Positions 22,553-35,834 of a DNA stretch of 64,000 nucleotides are shown here, piece by piece (position 1 is the first letter of the stretch; each line of letters starts with the position of its first letter). The translations under genes and the position numbers were made by a program. The notes beneath the pieces were generated by a model that was given only the letters and a program-made list of their open reading frames with translations, was not told the DNA's origin and searched no databases. The stretch comes from Corbicula japonica (Eukaryota; Mollusca; Bivalvia; Venerida; Cyrenidae): positions 2,989,265-3,053,264 of the forward strand of contig JAZAYU010000062.1 in assembly GCA_038501625.1 (NCBI GenBank), in the 5' to 3' direction.

Positions 22553-22627
22553 GACCAGTCGCCATTTCAGCCAATCAGATGCTTGAGATTTGAGACTGGT
22601 TTCAAATCTCAGCTTTATTACCTTCAA
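22553..22627 (+). repeat. Foldback family A, right-half fragment
   Basis: It begins at the element's centre (GACCAGTCGCCATTTCAGCC), continues AATCAGATGCTTGAGATTTG, and ends with CTCAGCTTTATTACCTTCA. The left arm is missing. Confidence 0.75.
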
Positions 22628-24757
22628 CCACGCTTATCAATGCATAAGAGAAAAATTATTAAAGGTTCTGTTGATAGATGGGACTAACGGGAGGGTGGGA
22701 TGAGATAGACGCCAAGATTTAACAGAGATGTTTAACATAGAAGTAAGAAACACAATAAAATTTTATAGAAACTGTTGTAAGTAATTTGAAATCTTTTACT
22801 TTAAAAACTAACAAACTGAAGAGCTTTTGACAGATAATGTCAAATAATGGTGCACTTCCTACGGAAGGCGAAACACTTCAATTAAAAAGTTTGCAATTAG
22901 CACATGTTGTGCTTTAAGAATCAGCACTTATACAAGCAGCAATCTACACACTACAATGGAACACATTTACAACACATTCCACAAATTTTATGGCGCTTGA
23001 CACGAGAAATTGAGTGCATATTGTGCCAAAAATATAACCAACAGCTTACCTATGAAGCTGTAATTTCTAAAGGTTTTACTCTGTTCCTGGAGTTTGATGG
23101 TGGTCAAGAATGATGTTCGCCAAATGCAATTTTCTTTAACCAACCTTTGTGCCATTTATTTTATAAGTCTATCAAATGAGATAAAACACTATATTGGATC
23201 GTTAATTAGCTAAACAATTTACATTTAAGCTTTTCAAATGAACATATGGACGGTAAATTTTAATCATGTGAAGTTTATAAAATTATTTAAACAAGATAAT
23301 CTAAACATCAAGTTTTTATGCAAAATAGAATGGACAAAAATCACTTTAATTTGATGAATATTTCTTAAATGCGATGACAATTGAAGAAATGCCTAAATCG
23401 TGTGTTGAACACAACAATACTGTTCTAGAACGTAGACAACGAACCCTCCACTGTTTGCAGTTCTGTCTTGACGGATTGTTACAGCGCTGTTAAATTTCTA
23501 TTAATGTCATCCGCTCACTAGAAATGTATCATTTTGAATTTTTCACGGATGCAAAGACGGTAAATGTTCGGAATTTAAGAAACAATCTCGTTCATCGCGT
23601 CAAGTTGAGGGATAATATGATGCATGTTTAGGTGAAAACAAATATATTTGTTTCTGGAGGAACCACTTTTAAAAATTAAAGCAACTGCGAGAATCATTTC
23701 AATTGTTTTATTTTGCAGCTTTAAAAACAGCGAAATATGCATCAGGAATAGCCATACTCACTTACATTAACAACACCGAAATCCAATTCTATGATAGTTT
23801 TCTTAAAGAATTACAGCCTCCGCCGAAAAATACCAAAGCTTCAGAGCAAAATTTATATTTTTATTGAAATCGTTTTGTTCTGAACGCCGTTGCAGCCATG
23901 CAATAGTTTGTATGTTGTTTTGGTTTTTTTTGAATGGAATACTGGTGTAATTTGATTACCTATTTATGGAAAGATTATAATTTTAAAAGTTTAGTTTATG
24001 AAACCCAGCAGCGATTCCATAAGTAATCAAATAGAAACGGTACTTTTTGGTTTGTCATTAAACAAGTATTGGGAAGAGTATAGCTTTAAATCTAATTTAG
24101 TTTGTCAGCTCGACCATAAATTTACTTGTCTAGAAGTGCATTAAATTGCATGACAGCCGTGTTTCAACCGACAAATTGGTGAATTTTTTCAACCAACTGC
24201 AGTTAAACGCATAATAAAAAAGATGGGGTAAACTTTGAGATATACTGTCTGCGTCGTCAGTATAGTGCTATAAAATCACGAATTCGAATTGAAGCAGTTT
24301 TAATCATGTGTAATTATGTAATAATTTACAAAATAATGAATAAAATGTCACAGTTTCTGATTCGCCCACCGGAGTGCAATACTTACAACGCGTACATTAG
24401 TATGAAACGGATAATTAAACTGTAAAACGAATGTATTTTGTGCAAAAAGAACAAAAAAAGCATAAAAAGTTTTCCACATACCAACCTCGCAACAGATCTT
24501 AATATTTATAGGGTAATGAACGTTTTACTGATGGTTTTGTTAAGTTAAATTGTTCTGGTGCTACAAACTTGCTGTAGGGAGAGAAAAAACACGAAATGTA
24601 AATGAAGAATGTTCATATTCATGCGTAGAATAGATTAATAAAAACTTTTTAATACAGTATACAGTTGCGGGAACAAAAATGAAAACTGTTTAAAACCCAA
24701 TGTGAAAAAGTGGTTAAATAATGTTAAAATATGTTTGCATTATTTCGAAACTTTTTA
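22628..24757. other. Non-coding stretch with one SINE-E tail fragment
   Basis: AGCGAAATATGCATCAGGAA followed by TAGCCATA at about 23728-23756 resembles the SINE-E tail in inverse orientation. The rest is unremarkable AT-rich sequence. Confidence 0.45.
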
Positions 24758-25112
24758 AACCCGTTTCACACTAGGGTCGCGTTCTCACGGCGTTCCCTCC
24801 AGAGTGCATGAACGCCTAGGTGAGCGCAGTACGATCGCAAGCATCGCCACAGCGACGCAGTGGCATCGCCAGTAGACGCAGTGGGATCGCATAGAACGCC
24901 GACCGACGGCGCTCACTTTGAGCATGCACAAAACAAATGCCGTCGCTCGGGATTCTGAAAAGAGCGCAGTAGGGATTAAGACCCTATCGCGTTCATACTG
25001 CGGTTATGCAGACTCCACTACGTTTCTCCTGCGATTTGTCACAATCAGCCATGTTTTCGGCCATCTTTTGATCGTATTAGAAGCGGCGTCTATGTGTGAA
25101 CGAGGGTAATTT
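24758..25112. mobile_element. CpG-rich TIR element (MITE-like)
   Basis: The left end ACCCGTTTCACACTAGGGTC and the right end, inverse complement ACCCTCGTTCACACATAG, are imperfect inverted repeats. The 350-bp interior is GC- and CpG-rich with scattered GCGCAGT, ATCGCA and GCAGTGG(G/C)ATCGC motifs, in marked contrast to the AT-rich flanks. The 63-codon frame inside is a by-product. Ends of the type (G)TTCACACTAG occur in hAT and Harbinger-type MITEs. The superfamily is not resolved. Confidence 0.5.
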
Positions 25113-25762
25113 AGTAAATTTACTAAATCTTTCGCGCTTAATCTTTCGCGCATGGCATTTAGTTTAAATCTGCACGCGTTTTAAATATAAAGCATAGCAG
25201 TGATCTTAAAGTGTGTTGATGATATAGTTTCCCCCGTCACGAAATGTGAAATTGACCTTTTACCTATAAATGTGACATTAACTAAATCTAAATTTAATGT
25301 TTGAATAATCTGCGCCTTCTCTTTTTCAATTATGATTACTAATGGGTTCAAAACAATATTAGTTGATTACATACCCTACAAAACACAATAGGCATAGCGG
25401 AATATCAGTTTTAAACTTTTAATGGGATTATTGACAGGCGCGAATATCAAATATCACGACTTTCGCCTTCATTTTTATGTAGTAAGTGTGACGGATAGGT
25501 TTTTTATTTAATATGTTTTCCCATTAGGGTTAACGTGTGAGAAAATTATCCAACTACACTGTCTTATTAAGGCTAACTTAAGAGAAAAGCAATTTACATC
25601 GAATGATGGATATAAGGGGACGATATCGATATTATGTGGTTGAATAAACTGATACATCTTGAGATGAATCATCAAAGGCCAAAGTCACACAAAATAAATT
25701 ATAATTAACAAAAACAAATTGTATTGTTAAACACGCAAAATTCTTAGTGTAATAAGTGCACA
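25113..25762. other. Non-coding stretch, nothing recognised
   Basis: No gene, RNA gene or clear repeat. Confidence 0.5.
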
Positions 25763-25897
25763 AGGTTATAAAGCTGAGCATGGAAACCAGTCTCAAATCT
25801 CAAGCATCTGATTGGCTGAAATGGCGACCAGTCGACATTTCAGCTAATCAGATGCTTGAGATTTGAGACTGGTTTCCAATCTCAGCTTTATAACCTT
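25763..25897. mobile_element. Foldback family A, full copy
   Basis: 135-bp near-perfect palindrome. The left arm runs AGGTTATAAAGCTGAGCATG, GAAACCAGTCTCAAATCTCA, AGCATCTGATTGGCTGAAAT, GGCGAC, and the right arm is its inverse complement. The loop is almost absent. The inner arm contains ATTGGCTG, an inverted CCAAT box, and AAATGGCGAC. Other copies are at 36009-36087, 52776-52903, 53880-54014 and 54798-54943, with halves at 9137, 22553 and 27884. Confidence 0.85.
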
Positions 25898-27883
25898 CAG
25901 CCTAGTTTTCACATTTGAAAACATGCGGAGCTCATCTTGTTAAATGTCTAAGACTTACTATGAACTATTCAGTTATAGAGTTAGACATTTACCTGTCAAA
26001 TTTTGAAATGTATTGCTTGAAGGAACAACCTTTACGATTGAACCGATAAATTTGCGCAATTTGTTTTTTTCCACTTCTGTAAAAGTGAATTGTAATCAGA
26101 AAACTAATTAGTATACCTTGACATAACTGAAGGCAAATGCTATCTCTTGATTCTATGTACCATGATATGATAGAAGCTTGGAAACGTGTCCTGTCGGAAA
26201 AAAAACTTAAGATCTTTGGAAGGGAGTATAAAAAGTGGAAGTGTTGAGCTAGCTAAGACATGAACAGCAACGGACAATCAATCCGGGAATGTAGGAGGAA
26301 AGATTATTGGAATAAACAATCGGGATTAAAAGAATCAAAATTTAATTTAAAAAAAACGAGCTTTAAATATATGTACGAGTATATGTCATAATAAATGGGG
26401 GAATCATGTGCTAAACTGTTTGGAGAAAATATTAATAAAAAAAGCAAACCAGCGAAATTAATGCAACATGTATGGCATACAGCTGTGTCATCCGAGTTCA
26501 ATGCCTCGGAGACACATGTTTAGAGTTATCAGAACTAGGATTTATCACTCAAAACTGTAATCTTCACATTTTTGCTATTTTTCTTTAGGCAATGATTCAA
26601 CAATTATTAACTTTTTACAATGAAACTATAATTTTGAATTACAACCTGTATATAGTGAAACAGTAAAATATAAATTACGAAAAGGAAATTATACATTGTT
26701 AAAAGATCTCTTCAAAAAAGCAGATGCAATTTATACTTATGAACCTAGTAAATTCAATGCGTTTGTATATTTCTTGCATTAACTATGGAGAAAGTATTGA
26801 GAAATCTTCCAATTGCTTTGACGTCCAAAAAATTAACTATTAAAATGCCCTTCAGACACACCTATTGCAAGAGAATCACTCTACTAGAATTTCTATTAAT
26901 TTCATAATATTTGATTTTTTTAAGTGAAGAACCTTAAATGTACTGGTGTAACAGCTGAAAATCCTGATATCTCAAAACAACTGTTGCGATCGTACTATGG
27001 CAGTGCTTCGGAAATATACCCAAAAGTTGTTTCTCGTGATAAAGTTGTTTTCTATCTTTACCTTCTGCAAGTGTGAAATTCTTATGATGTAGAACGTCTG
27101 GTATAATAAAAAGTTAAAGTAGATCATGAAAAACCACACACAGATAACCACCCTCTTCGCACAACTTAATTTAGAGGTAAACGAAATGACCACGTTCAGA
27201 TTGAAAAACACAATACATCTTCAAACAATCGGAGAAGCTTGGGAACGCACAGTGGCAAACTCAATTGCCGGGAATGAAAAGATAACAGTATAGAGATATA
27301 GAAGAATACTTTTAACCTTTTACCTGCCTTTGATGATACGACTAATGATTTTATCAATTTGTAACATTAGACCGGTGTCACTGGTAATGCGTAGTCCATT
27401 ATAATGTGTTGAATCTATCGCAGCGTGCGTAAGTGTAACCTAAATAAAATGTATCTTCATTAATATATGCATTTATGCAAAAGTCGAAATAACATGTTGT
27501 TGGAATTTAACAGTATATTGTATGGCTAGACACACTTAGTTACAGCAATTATAAACTTCAATCAGATTTTAAATCCTTACATTAATAAAAGTATAACTCT
27601 AAACTTAAAAAATATATCTGATTTGAGTATGTCTCCTTTTTACAAGCGGTATTATTTTTTCTTTATGATAACAAATAATCTCGGCATCAATGGTTTATAA
27701 ACTATTGACATGTTGGTCTATTCCTCTTCTCTCTAGAGATTTATTGTATTTTCTATGCAGTATCATTTCATCTTGTCTTTTAAATTACACCGTTTCATAA
27801 GTAAACTCGCTATCAATAATCATTTAGTCGAATTTCTCAAATTGTATAATCGAAACTTACACAAAGACTATCTACTAGAATTG
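25898..27883. other. Non-coding stretch, nothing recognised
   Basis: AT-rich, with no ORF or repeat I can support. Confidence 0.5.
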
Positions 27884-27953
27884 AAGGTTATAAAACTGAG
27901 CTTGGAAACCAGTCTCCAATCTCAAGTATCTGATTGGCTGAAATGGCGACTGG
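27884..27953 (+). repeat. Foldback family A, left-half fragment
   Basis: AAGGTTATAAAACTGAGCTT, GAAACCAGTCTCCAATCTCA, TCTGATTGGCTGAAATGGCG, ACTGGT, then abrupt loss of similarity exactly at the element's centre. Confidence 0.75.
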
Positions 27954-28559
27954 TTCAGAACCTTGGGACCAGAACTCGTCTTTCATGGATATCAGAAAAG
28001 TAAAGTAAAAATAGGACGCTTCACGTATTTGAGGCACCCGTAGAACATTCGGTGGCACTAATTAGGAACATCACGGATCGCAGCTAACAGATGATGATAT
28101 GGCTGCCATTCCGTACGTAACCAGTAGCCTAACGAACACTATGGTAATTGTACATTAAATCTTCGAGTTTTTACATGAAACCAAGAACTAGAACAATCAA
28201 TCTGTTTTTACGCAACTTCTCGCTTAACCTCCCCCAACCCCCACAAATAAAAATATATAATGAATTTTAACTTAATAGTCCTAGTTTTCGTCCTCGATGA
28301 GTTTGAAATTTTCAAATGACATGCTCCATGGAGACATGGACAGAAATGATTATAAGGATTCATTTCATTTTATAATGCAAAATTAAATGTTATTTTCATT
28401 TCAATAAGACACGTGGATTAAAACAATTAAAAGTGACAGACACGAGTCAGTTCGGAACAACAGGCAGAACACAAATTTGATTTGTCGACATTCGTTACAA
28501 TTCGTTACTAAAATAGTTCGCATATGTACGATTAGATCCATAACAGTTCTTATTGTAGT

Positions 28560-28810
28560 ATATATATAATTTACACTTTGTGTGGGTATTCACTTTCAAC
28601 AATGTAAATATAATGAAACTGCCGTACCTGTTATATATCGGTTTAATATCCAGTTATATATCATCCACAAATGTTTGTCTATTTATCTTAAACAGTGACC
28701 GCAGCGGATTGTTAAATAAAGTTGCATAGCAATGTAAAGTAGAAGTTACATTCGTTAAATAGTTTTCAGTCTACGCCGACATGCATCTAAATGCATAATG
28801 TTGTAATTGT
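28560..28810 (+). repeat. Ancient dispersed repeat G, copy 1
   Basis: It shares an ordered series of motifs with 32210-32470. The best is AATAGTTTTCAGTCTACGCC followed by GACATGCATCTAAATGCATA, with TAATTTACACTTT, CATAGCAAT and CCTGT blocks in the same order. It is strongly diverged and non-coding. Confidence 0.4.
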
Positions 28811-29092
28811 ACTAGCGTAGTATCACTGCATTATTTGTTGAATTGTCAACTCGTTCTGCATTTAAGGATAGATTCTCTACAGCGGATACATAATAAACAA
28901 CCGCAGGACTTGCAAATATGGAAAAAATGTCTTAATAGTCTAAATGTGTGGTTTTATTATTATAAGATCAGTACAGTACGTTCATTGCTATAACTGTGTA
29001 AAAATTGGCCAACTATAAATCAGTATTCTCGATTGTCGTTTTTTTTTCAGATAAGTATGATAGAAATATTCTGGGTTTTCTGCGCAACTTTT

Positions 29093-29175
29093 TGGGGGTT
29101 GTCCCGACTTGCAGTCGGTAGAGTGCTCGAGGTAATCTGGCTAGGCGTTGTTGCAGCAAGGGTTCTAATTCCACC
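29093..29175 (+). repeat. tRNA-derived SINE head
   Basis: GGGGGTTGTCCCGACTTGCA is followed by GTCGGTAGAGTGCTCGAGG, then CTGGCTAGGCG and GGGTTCTAATTCCACCG. The A-box-like (AGTCGGTAGAGTG) and B-box-like (GGGTTCTAATTCC) spacing fits an internal polymerase III promoter. A related, more diverged copy lies at 34985-35090. Confidence 0.55.
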
Positions 29176-29373
29176 GTAGACTTATAATAAAAAATTATTA
29201 CAAAATCATGTTAACTCTGAGAACTTATCATCAGAATATTTCTTTATCAATATTCTCACTCAAATTTCGTTGACTCTGCGAGAATGTTTACGGGAATAAA
29301 CTAGTGATACTTTTATTGCAGATCTAGAGGATATTTGTTTTAACTGTTTTAACCAGTGTAAGATAGAAACATA

Positions 29374-29448
29374 TGTAGTAGTAGTAGTAGTAGTAGTTAA
29401 TAGTAGTAGTAGTAGTAATAGTAGTAGAAGTAGTAGTAGTAGTAGTAG

Positions 29449-29479
<31 letters not shown>

Positions 29480-29483
29480 AGTA

Positions 29484-29535
<52 letters not shown>

Positions 29536-29548
29536 AAGTAGTAGTAAC
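29374..29548 (+). repeat. Compound trinucleotide microsatellite
   Basis: An interrupted (TAG)n array contains a (TTG)n block of about 9 units at 29449-29478, then (TAG)n again with AAG interruptions. Confidence 0.9.
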
Positions 29549-30837
29549 TAAATAAGCTGATAATGTCGTTATATGAGGTTTTGTCGTATTAGTTATTGTT
29601 TAATTTAGTTGTTATGACATAGTTGTTATGTTTTTTCTCTGAATGTTATTGTTATAGTGTCATAGTGTGTAACTACATTGTGGATATGTTATGCTCTCCC
29701 ACGTGAAGGAAATGAAAGTATCTATTTATTTGAAATTCTTTTTCAGTCTGAATGTGGCCGCAAACTAGAATGCACATTGAATGCTGTAATTTTAATGGAG
29801 GTAATTTCTGAAAGTTATCTCTAAGTATAATACATTCGCATTTCATTCTTTTCACAGTTAAAATGAAGGTTTCGATGAGGAATTAGGTGATGGCAAACGG
29901 TGAAGGCTCCAATCAGACTATATGATAAATATCTACATTCTTTTGGATGTGTGTTTATCGATATTCTATGCCTAAGGTTATATAACTTATAAAAATAGAA
30001 AGTTATTTTTCTTTAAAAAGTGTATGAAATATTTTATTTCGCACTCTATAACAAGATGAATTAGATGTCAATTGTAAATAACTATTTCGCCAAAGTAAAA
30101 AATTAGCCGATGTCTATAAGTAAACATAGATTTGTTCTATAATGCTTAAATCAAGTCGTTTACAAAGCAGCTAGCAAAAGACACATAAGCTTACATTTAA
30201 ACTATCTCCATTTTCACTGATAAAGAGCACATCTCATATTTTATATCACAATGAATTAGCCTCTTTAAATTTCTTTCATATATTTTGTTAAGTTTCGAGA
30301 CAATGTCTCGATTCAATTCGGCATCAATTTGATAAGTTCTTTTATTTGATGAAGATCTGTCGTTTAAAATAATCTCTACTGAGATTTAAGGTTTATTATA
30401 ACCTATTTTATTGTCCGATACCTAATCAGTTTTAAACTTACAGTATTACCAAGTCCTAACTACAAATACTTTCAGCTATAACGGAATGCGTTTGAATGGA
30501 TAACAAAGTCTAATGTTTTTGATTCGCCTTCAAATACGAAGACGACCCTCCCCATTATTATCACGACTTTACCCACCTCTTTCCGTTCAAGTACTGGTAA
30601 TCTAAGTGTTTAAACCGAAAAACCTGAATTATTCAAACTGTGAACAAATTAAATTGAATAATATATAAAAACCAGATTAATAGAGCTCGATGTAGACGGG
30701 GTAACTCGGTGTCTTTGTTGTTGTTTTTGAGCTCAGTCAAATGGTTTATATTGATTTCGAAGCTAATTTGTAGTTAACTGTTAAGAAAGAAGACAAATAA
30801 AAGTTTTTCAAGTAGAATATCCTTTTTTGCGTTATGA
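29549..30837. other. Non-coding stretch, nothing recognised
   Basis: No gene or strong repeat. Confidence 0.5.
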
Positions 30838-30960
30838 TGTCATGAAAAGATATTATCTTAAAGCCATCGAACACGACAAATTCATTCAGCCTGTTCATAA
30901 GCAGTAATACTCTCCTCGTCGTCTAGCCCAGGGTAAGAGCGCAGCCAAAACTAAACAAAT
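30838..30960 (+). repeat. Family B fragment
   Basis: AAAGCCATCGAACACGACAA, then CAGCCTGTTCATAAGCAGTA and CGTCTAGCCCAGGGT. An internal deletion removes the first stem-loop. Confidence 0.6.
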
Positions 30961-31616
30961 ATAAGTATCGTGCTCAGCAGCGTAAAGAAATACACATATG
31001 TGTTTTAAGATCAAACAAAATTATATTAAAATGTCCGATTATATATCTTACTCGAGTATACGTCATGCAAGCAATGTGCATAAACTGCTGAATATTAAAC
31101 AGTTCAGCGTTGCATGTTAATTGATGTTAGTTGATAACCATAAGGTTTGTATCATCCAGGCTGCATTTAAATGAGACATTTGCTACGAACATGAACAATA
31201 TGAGGAGTCTACGTTTTTATTTGTTTTATTGGTAAACTGGTCTGGTGTCTACATGGCATATGTATGCACTTCCTACCATAAAAGAACATATTGCGCATTA
31301 ATGAGCATATAACAACTTACTTAGGGTAATAAACCGAGCACCGACCACAGCTACATGCAATGAACATTTCTTTCGTGTTGTTGTTTTTTGTTTGTTTGTT
31401 TTTGTTATAAAAAATTATTATAATCTTAACATTGTACTCATATTATATTGAAATTATTAAGTGAATATTGCATTATTAAGGTTACCTTGCAGCTCTCGTC
31501 TTCCTAACAGCAAAGCTGTTACAAATAAACGGTGGTGACTTCAATATTCAGACTTCATACTGCAATATGAAGTGTGAAGTTTATAGTTTGAATGTGAAGT
31601 GGTGACGTTTAAAATA

Positions 31617-31925
31617 TGAAATAGATGAAAAGAGAACTTTAAAAGCCTTCGAACACGACAGATATGAAAATATTGCAGGCTAGGTTTGACTGAGCCTGTT
31701 TTCGGACTGTAATGGAAATGCATATTACTGCCCGCGCCGCCTAACACCGGGTTGGGCCAACTCAATATTTACACCAGTTAACTGTACAATTTTGATCCAT
31801 CCCAAACGATGGTATGCATATGGCTGGAAAATGGAACCTTAAATGCGGTATTTTCAGATTAACTCCATTCCATAGTCAGCGGCGTATGGTACCCAGATAA
31901 AAGAATGGGTTTTCCCTAAACGAGA
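31617..31925 (+). repeat. Family B copy, near full length
   Basis: AGATGAAAAGAGAACTTTAA, CCTTCGAACACGACAGATAT, GGCTAGGTTTGACTGAGCC, ATTACTGCCC, ACAATTTTGATCCATCCC, ATGCGGTATTTTCAGATTAA and AATGGGTTTTCCCTAAACG occur in order, collinear with 21356-21840 and 49908-50195. Confidence 0.75.
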
Positions 31926-34004
31926 CAATTTATTTTCACCGGTGTCAAATCTAAATAATATGTATTCGTCAAGAAAAATCAGTTAAGTCTTTTTCCTGGT
32001 TTCCGTTCTCTTTTCGGATGATAAATGCGCAAAGAAAATTTAATAACAGAAATCAGCGAGCATGAGGTTCCTGGAAATTGTATGGTATATTCATTACAAT
32101 TAATAAACATGACACTCAAGTGTCAGTTTGAAATCGTAGATTATAAATAAAATGTGCTTAGTCGGCATAACATATCATGCGTATCAGATAAGTATCTTAT
32201 TTAAGATATCCCTATAATTTACACTTTTCTACATCCGGAGGTTAGCATTCCCCATTCAACAATTCGGATTTAACAAAAATAGTGTACCTGTAAAATGTAT
32301 CAATCTAGACATGATCATTACCATATCATTATTCATTATTACTATATGTTTTGTATTTTGTATTTAATACAGAAATCGCACCAGATTGTAACCTTTAGTT
32401 TCATAGCAATTTTGAGTTTAAATAGTTTTCTGACTATACCGACTTGCATCTAAATACGCAATTTAACTGAACGTAACTTTAATTGCATGTGTTACATGGC
32501 CAACCTTTCTGTGTTCATTTATAACACAACCCTCTTAACCGTACCTTTACGCAAGACAACGAGAGCTATTTCCCCGTGTTCTGTTCTGAATTTATACGTA
32601 CTATCCGCTTATTTGTCGGAAATAATATAATATTTAATCAAAATCCGAACAGTGTAGATGCTGATCAGACTGCACGCTGATTTGGACCTGCACAGGTCGC
32701 ACATGGGATACCAGTTGCCGTTATTGACCATCTTTGAAGGACTGAATCTCCGAAATAAATTAGATATTGTACGAAATATTCAGTACCATATTGGAAATAT
32801 TATTGATTTTCTGAAGGTACATTTTCAAGAAAACACTCGGAAGTTTATTAAATGATTCATTCCACAATTTTCAAACGATCAGAAAAAAACTTTTTTGTAG
32901 TTCAATTATTTTCTTTGCTTTATACTAAAACCAAATTTTATGAAGAACCGCTCAGGATAATTTAAAATAAAATATTATTTTATAAATAATAAATAAAATG
33001 TCGTGTCTACACCTTGAGGTTTATTTACAAACATAAGGAGAAACAGAGCTAATTGAAAATTATACAACTATCTCGACTGTAAACCGTCACAGCAGTGTAA
33101 CAACTGAGCTTGTTGTTCAAGTTAACTAGAGTATGTTGCTTTTTGTTAGTCGCTTCCTATAGTTAAAAGTGCATTGTGTGCATTACCGCGCAAATAACAA
33201 TTAAGTTAAGCCGTAAAACCATAAAAGTAAATCGAGCATTGATATCAAATGTATATGGTTAACCACAATTTCGTTTTTATTACACTATATTCTTAAAGTT
33301 GTAAGCATATCCTAGTGCAATTGTTCAGTAAACCAAGCATAAAGAACGTTATCTTGCATATTATGTCTTTCGCAAATTAGTTCTGAGCCTCATGTTAGGC
33401 TACTGTCATAAAGACTCCATGTGACCCAATATGAGCTTTCCAAACAATGAAAGACTTTATATTAAAACCACTGGCAAAATTCTATCTTGGTTTATTAGAC
33501 ATCATGTAACATTTTTAAAAATTAAATCGAATAAATTCCATTCTTTCTATCACTTTATGATGTTTCCACATGACTGTACACTTCACTTCCTTATAATTAA
33601 AAAAGTCAAACGCATCAGTAATATAGGGAAAATTGAAAGAGAAACTAAAACATCTATCGCTTGTAACCAACGCTGAGCTTTGTTACACATGTTTCTTTTA
33701 ATAATTATGCAATATGGACTTGTTAAGACATGATCGAATCGTTTCAGGCATGGAAACCAATGGGAACTCAACTAACGCCCCTTGTTGCTGACTTAGACTT
33801 TATGTTATCCGTGTTATAGAACATCAAGATGACATTAAGCAGTCTTTAACAAAACCTCCAGTTATCTTGACGATTTGATAAATACAAACTACCCACACCT
33901 GCCCACCCTTCAACAGTTCTTATCAAAAAATTAGTTGTCATTTGTTTAATACCTTTTGTTTAAAGACTTAAAATGCCATTGAGCACAGTAAATATATTTG
34001 TGTA
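31926..34004. other. Non-coding stretch; contains diverged repeat G copy 2
   Basis: 32210-32470 is the second copy of repeat G (AATAGTTTTCTGACTATACC, GACTTGCATCTAAATACGCA). Short open frames at 32658-32855 and 33431-33676 lack domains or conserved motifs. Nothing else was recognised. Confidence 0.45.
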
Positions 34005-34365
34005 AATATTGAGCAGCGCTCAACCTGAAGCTCGGCGGCGTGGACAGTATAATGCATTTCGAAAACTGCCCATTAACAGGCTCAATTAGACCGATTCTGA
34101 CTTATTTTGATATTTGTCGTTTTATGTTGCCTTAAAAGTTCTTTTCGGTCTGTTTAAATATCACAGTAGCAATGTTCATGCGTGTGGCGGCTGTAAAACA
34201 TGTTCTTGTCAATTCAGTAAGTACAGTTTTGACTAAAGAAAGTTGAACACGGTAAATATATTTGTGTAAATACTGAGTGGTGTTCCACTTTGGGATAGCA
34301 ATATGCATTTCCATTACTGCCGTTGAAAAGGTTAAATCATACTAAGCCTCCAATATCTTGGAAAA
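34005..34365 (-). repeat. Two nested inverse family B copies
   Basis: 34005-34210 has ATATTGAGCAGCGCTCAACC, GCATTTCGAAAACTGCCCAT, AGTTCTTTTCGGTCTG and ATCACAGTAGCAATG, then GTGTGGCGGCTG. A second copy starts at about 34255 (TGTGTAAATACTGAGTGGTG, ATATGCATTTCCATTACTGC). The first copy retains the left-end block, so its order agrees with 21865-21995. Confidence 0.65.
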
Positions 34366-34379
34366 TAACTTTAAAATGG

Positions 34380-34600
34380 GATTGGGGTTGTGGTTGGTAG
34401 GTAGCTGAATCCCCTCTCCAGCCCCAAAACTGAAAAAAAATGTTTGTTGGATTGAGAACAAAAATTAAGAATTGGGTGGTGAGTAGGTACTGTTTGTTGG
34501 ATTGAGAACAAAAGTAAGAACTGGGCGGTGAATAGGTACCTGAATACACCCGAACCAACAACACAAATATTTGTTGGTTTGAGTTGAAAAACAAATAAGA
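34380..34600 (+). repeat. Short tandem duplication, about 50-bp unit
   Basis: TGTTTGTTGGATTGAGAACA followed by AGAATTGGGTGGTGAGTAGG starts at about 34440 and recurs at about 34491, with a third, partial unit near 34570. Minus-strand frames of 116 and 169 codons run through it. Both are hydrophobic, low-complexity and overlap each other, so neither is called as a gene. Confidence 0.55.
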
Positions 34601-34984
34601 AAAATAAAGGAGCATCGCCACGAGATACCCTAGTATGATCAAAATAAAAGATAGAGTTATGGTCCTTCGGTATAAGTATGTGAACATGTATAGTTATTAA
34701 GAAAGCTGTAACTACAATACTTTTGAAAGGTTTAATATGTTTGCATGCAAACTTTAACCAAACTCGAAGAGCGACGCCGACAAAAAAGTGAGTATAATAG
34801 CTCGGTATACTTTTCGAGCTCAAAATGATTCGTATGTTCTTGGAATGAAGAAAATCAAACTTTATTATAGCGAAAATCAATATAGTACTAATAAAAATGC
34901 CTGTACATTGTCAGTACTATTATCAGAAAGTAATCGGTTTCCGGAGTCATGCATTGATGATAACTTTTTATTAAGGTTATCCAA

Positions 34985-35090
34985 TCAACCATTTGGGGAC
35001 TTGTACTGGTTAGCTCAATCAGGTAGCCTATTTGGCATCGCATGGCTAGGCGCTGTCGCCGAACGGATTCGCTACCTAGTAAAGGCAATA
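34985..35090 (+). repeat. Diverged tRNA-derived SINE head
   Basis: GGTTAGCTCAATCAGGTAG resembles a tRNA A box region. GCATGGCTAGGCGCTGTCGC matches the CTGGCTAGGCG segment of the SINE head at 29093. The B box is degraded. Confidence 0.4.
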
Positions 35091-35209
35091 TCAATAAATT
35101 CAAAAAATTATTACAATTAAATAATAAAACACCATTTGGATGTGTCAAAATCTGTTCTGATTACTTTGAAATTTAACGTGTAGATAGTTAGTTGATCGGC
35201 AGCGTGAGT

Positions 35210-35300
35210 AGTTTAGGCCCGTGAACAAACTCAATCAAACCAAATCTGCAATGTTTTCATATGTGTCGTGTTTGATGAAGTTCAAGTGCCTGTTATCCTC
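35210..35300 (-). repeat. Family B fragment
   Basis: CAATCAAACCAAATCTGCAA followed by ATATGTGTCGTGTTTGATGA matches the inverse complement of the family B core. Confidence 0.5.
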
Positions 35301-35834
35301 TTGTCGTTTTGAGAAACGGTAACATCTACTCCGAATGACCCATTCCAACCACTTCCAGACTAGATCTATTTTCTAAGCAGAAGATATGTGAATAAAGGTT
35401 GAAAGGATTTGCGGGGAGGGAAGGACGCAGGCATGTTATCAGCCTTCGAAACAAAAATAGTACACAGTTTAATACAGATTTCAATTGTATATTCTATAGA
35501 TTATTCCAAAGTATTCTGGTTAATAAATTGGGTGTTTACAACAAGAACCGGAAACAAAAAGACAAAAAAACTGGAAATGTTTCTTACAAAAAGTGTAATC
35601 TACAAAACACAAATAATCTCACTCAGAAATCACAGCCTCCCAAACAGAGCAAAAAAGCATAGGTTTATAAAATGAGATTGACCTATCCGGACAAATTCTT
35701 TAGTCTGTTAAAATATTAAGCGAGTCTACAATAACAGTATGCTTAATTGTTCAGGGCAACGAAGATCCTTACTGTAGACCGATTAAACTCTCCTGTCGTA
35801 ACGCAAAACAAAAATCATTTAAAACAATATTGCA

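Noticed and set aside
34337..34880. Minus-strand 116- and 169-codon hydrophobic frames
   Set aside because: They overlap in two frames over a short tandem repeat. Hydrophobicity follows from T-rich codons, and no family resemblance was seen.
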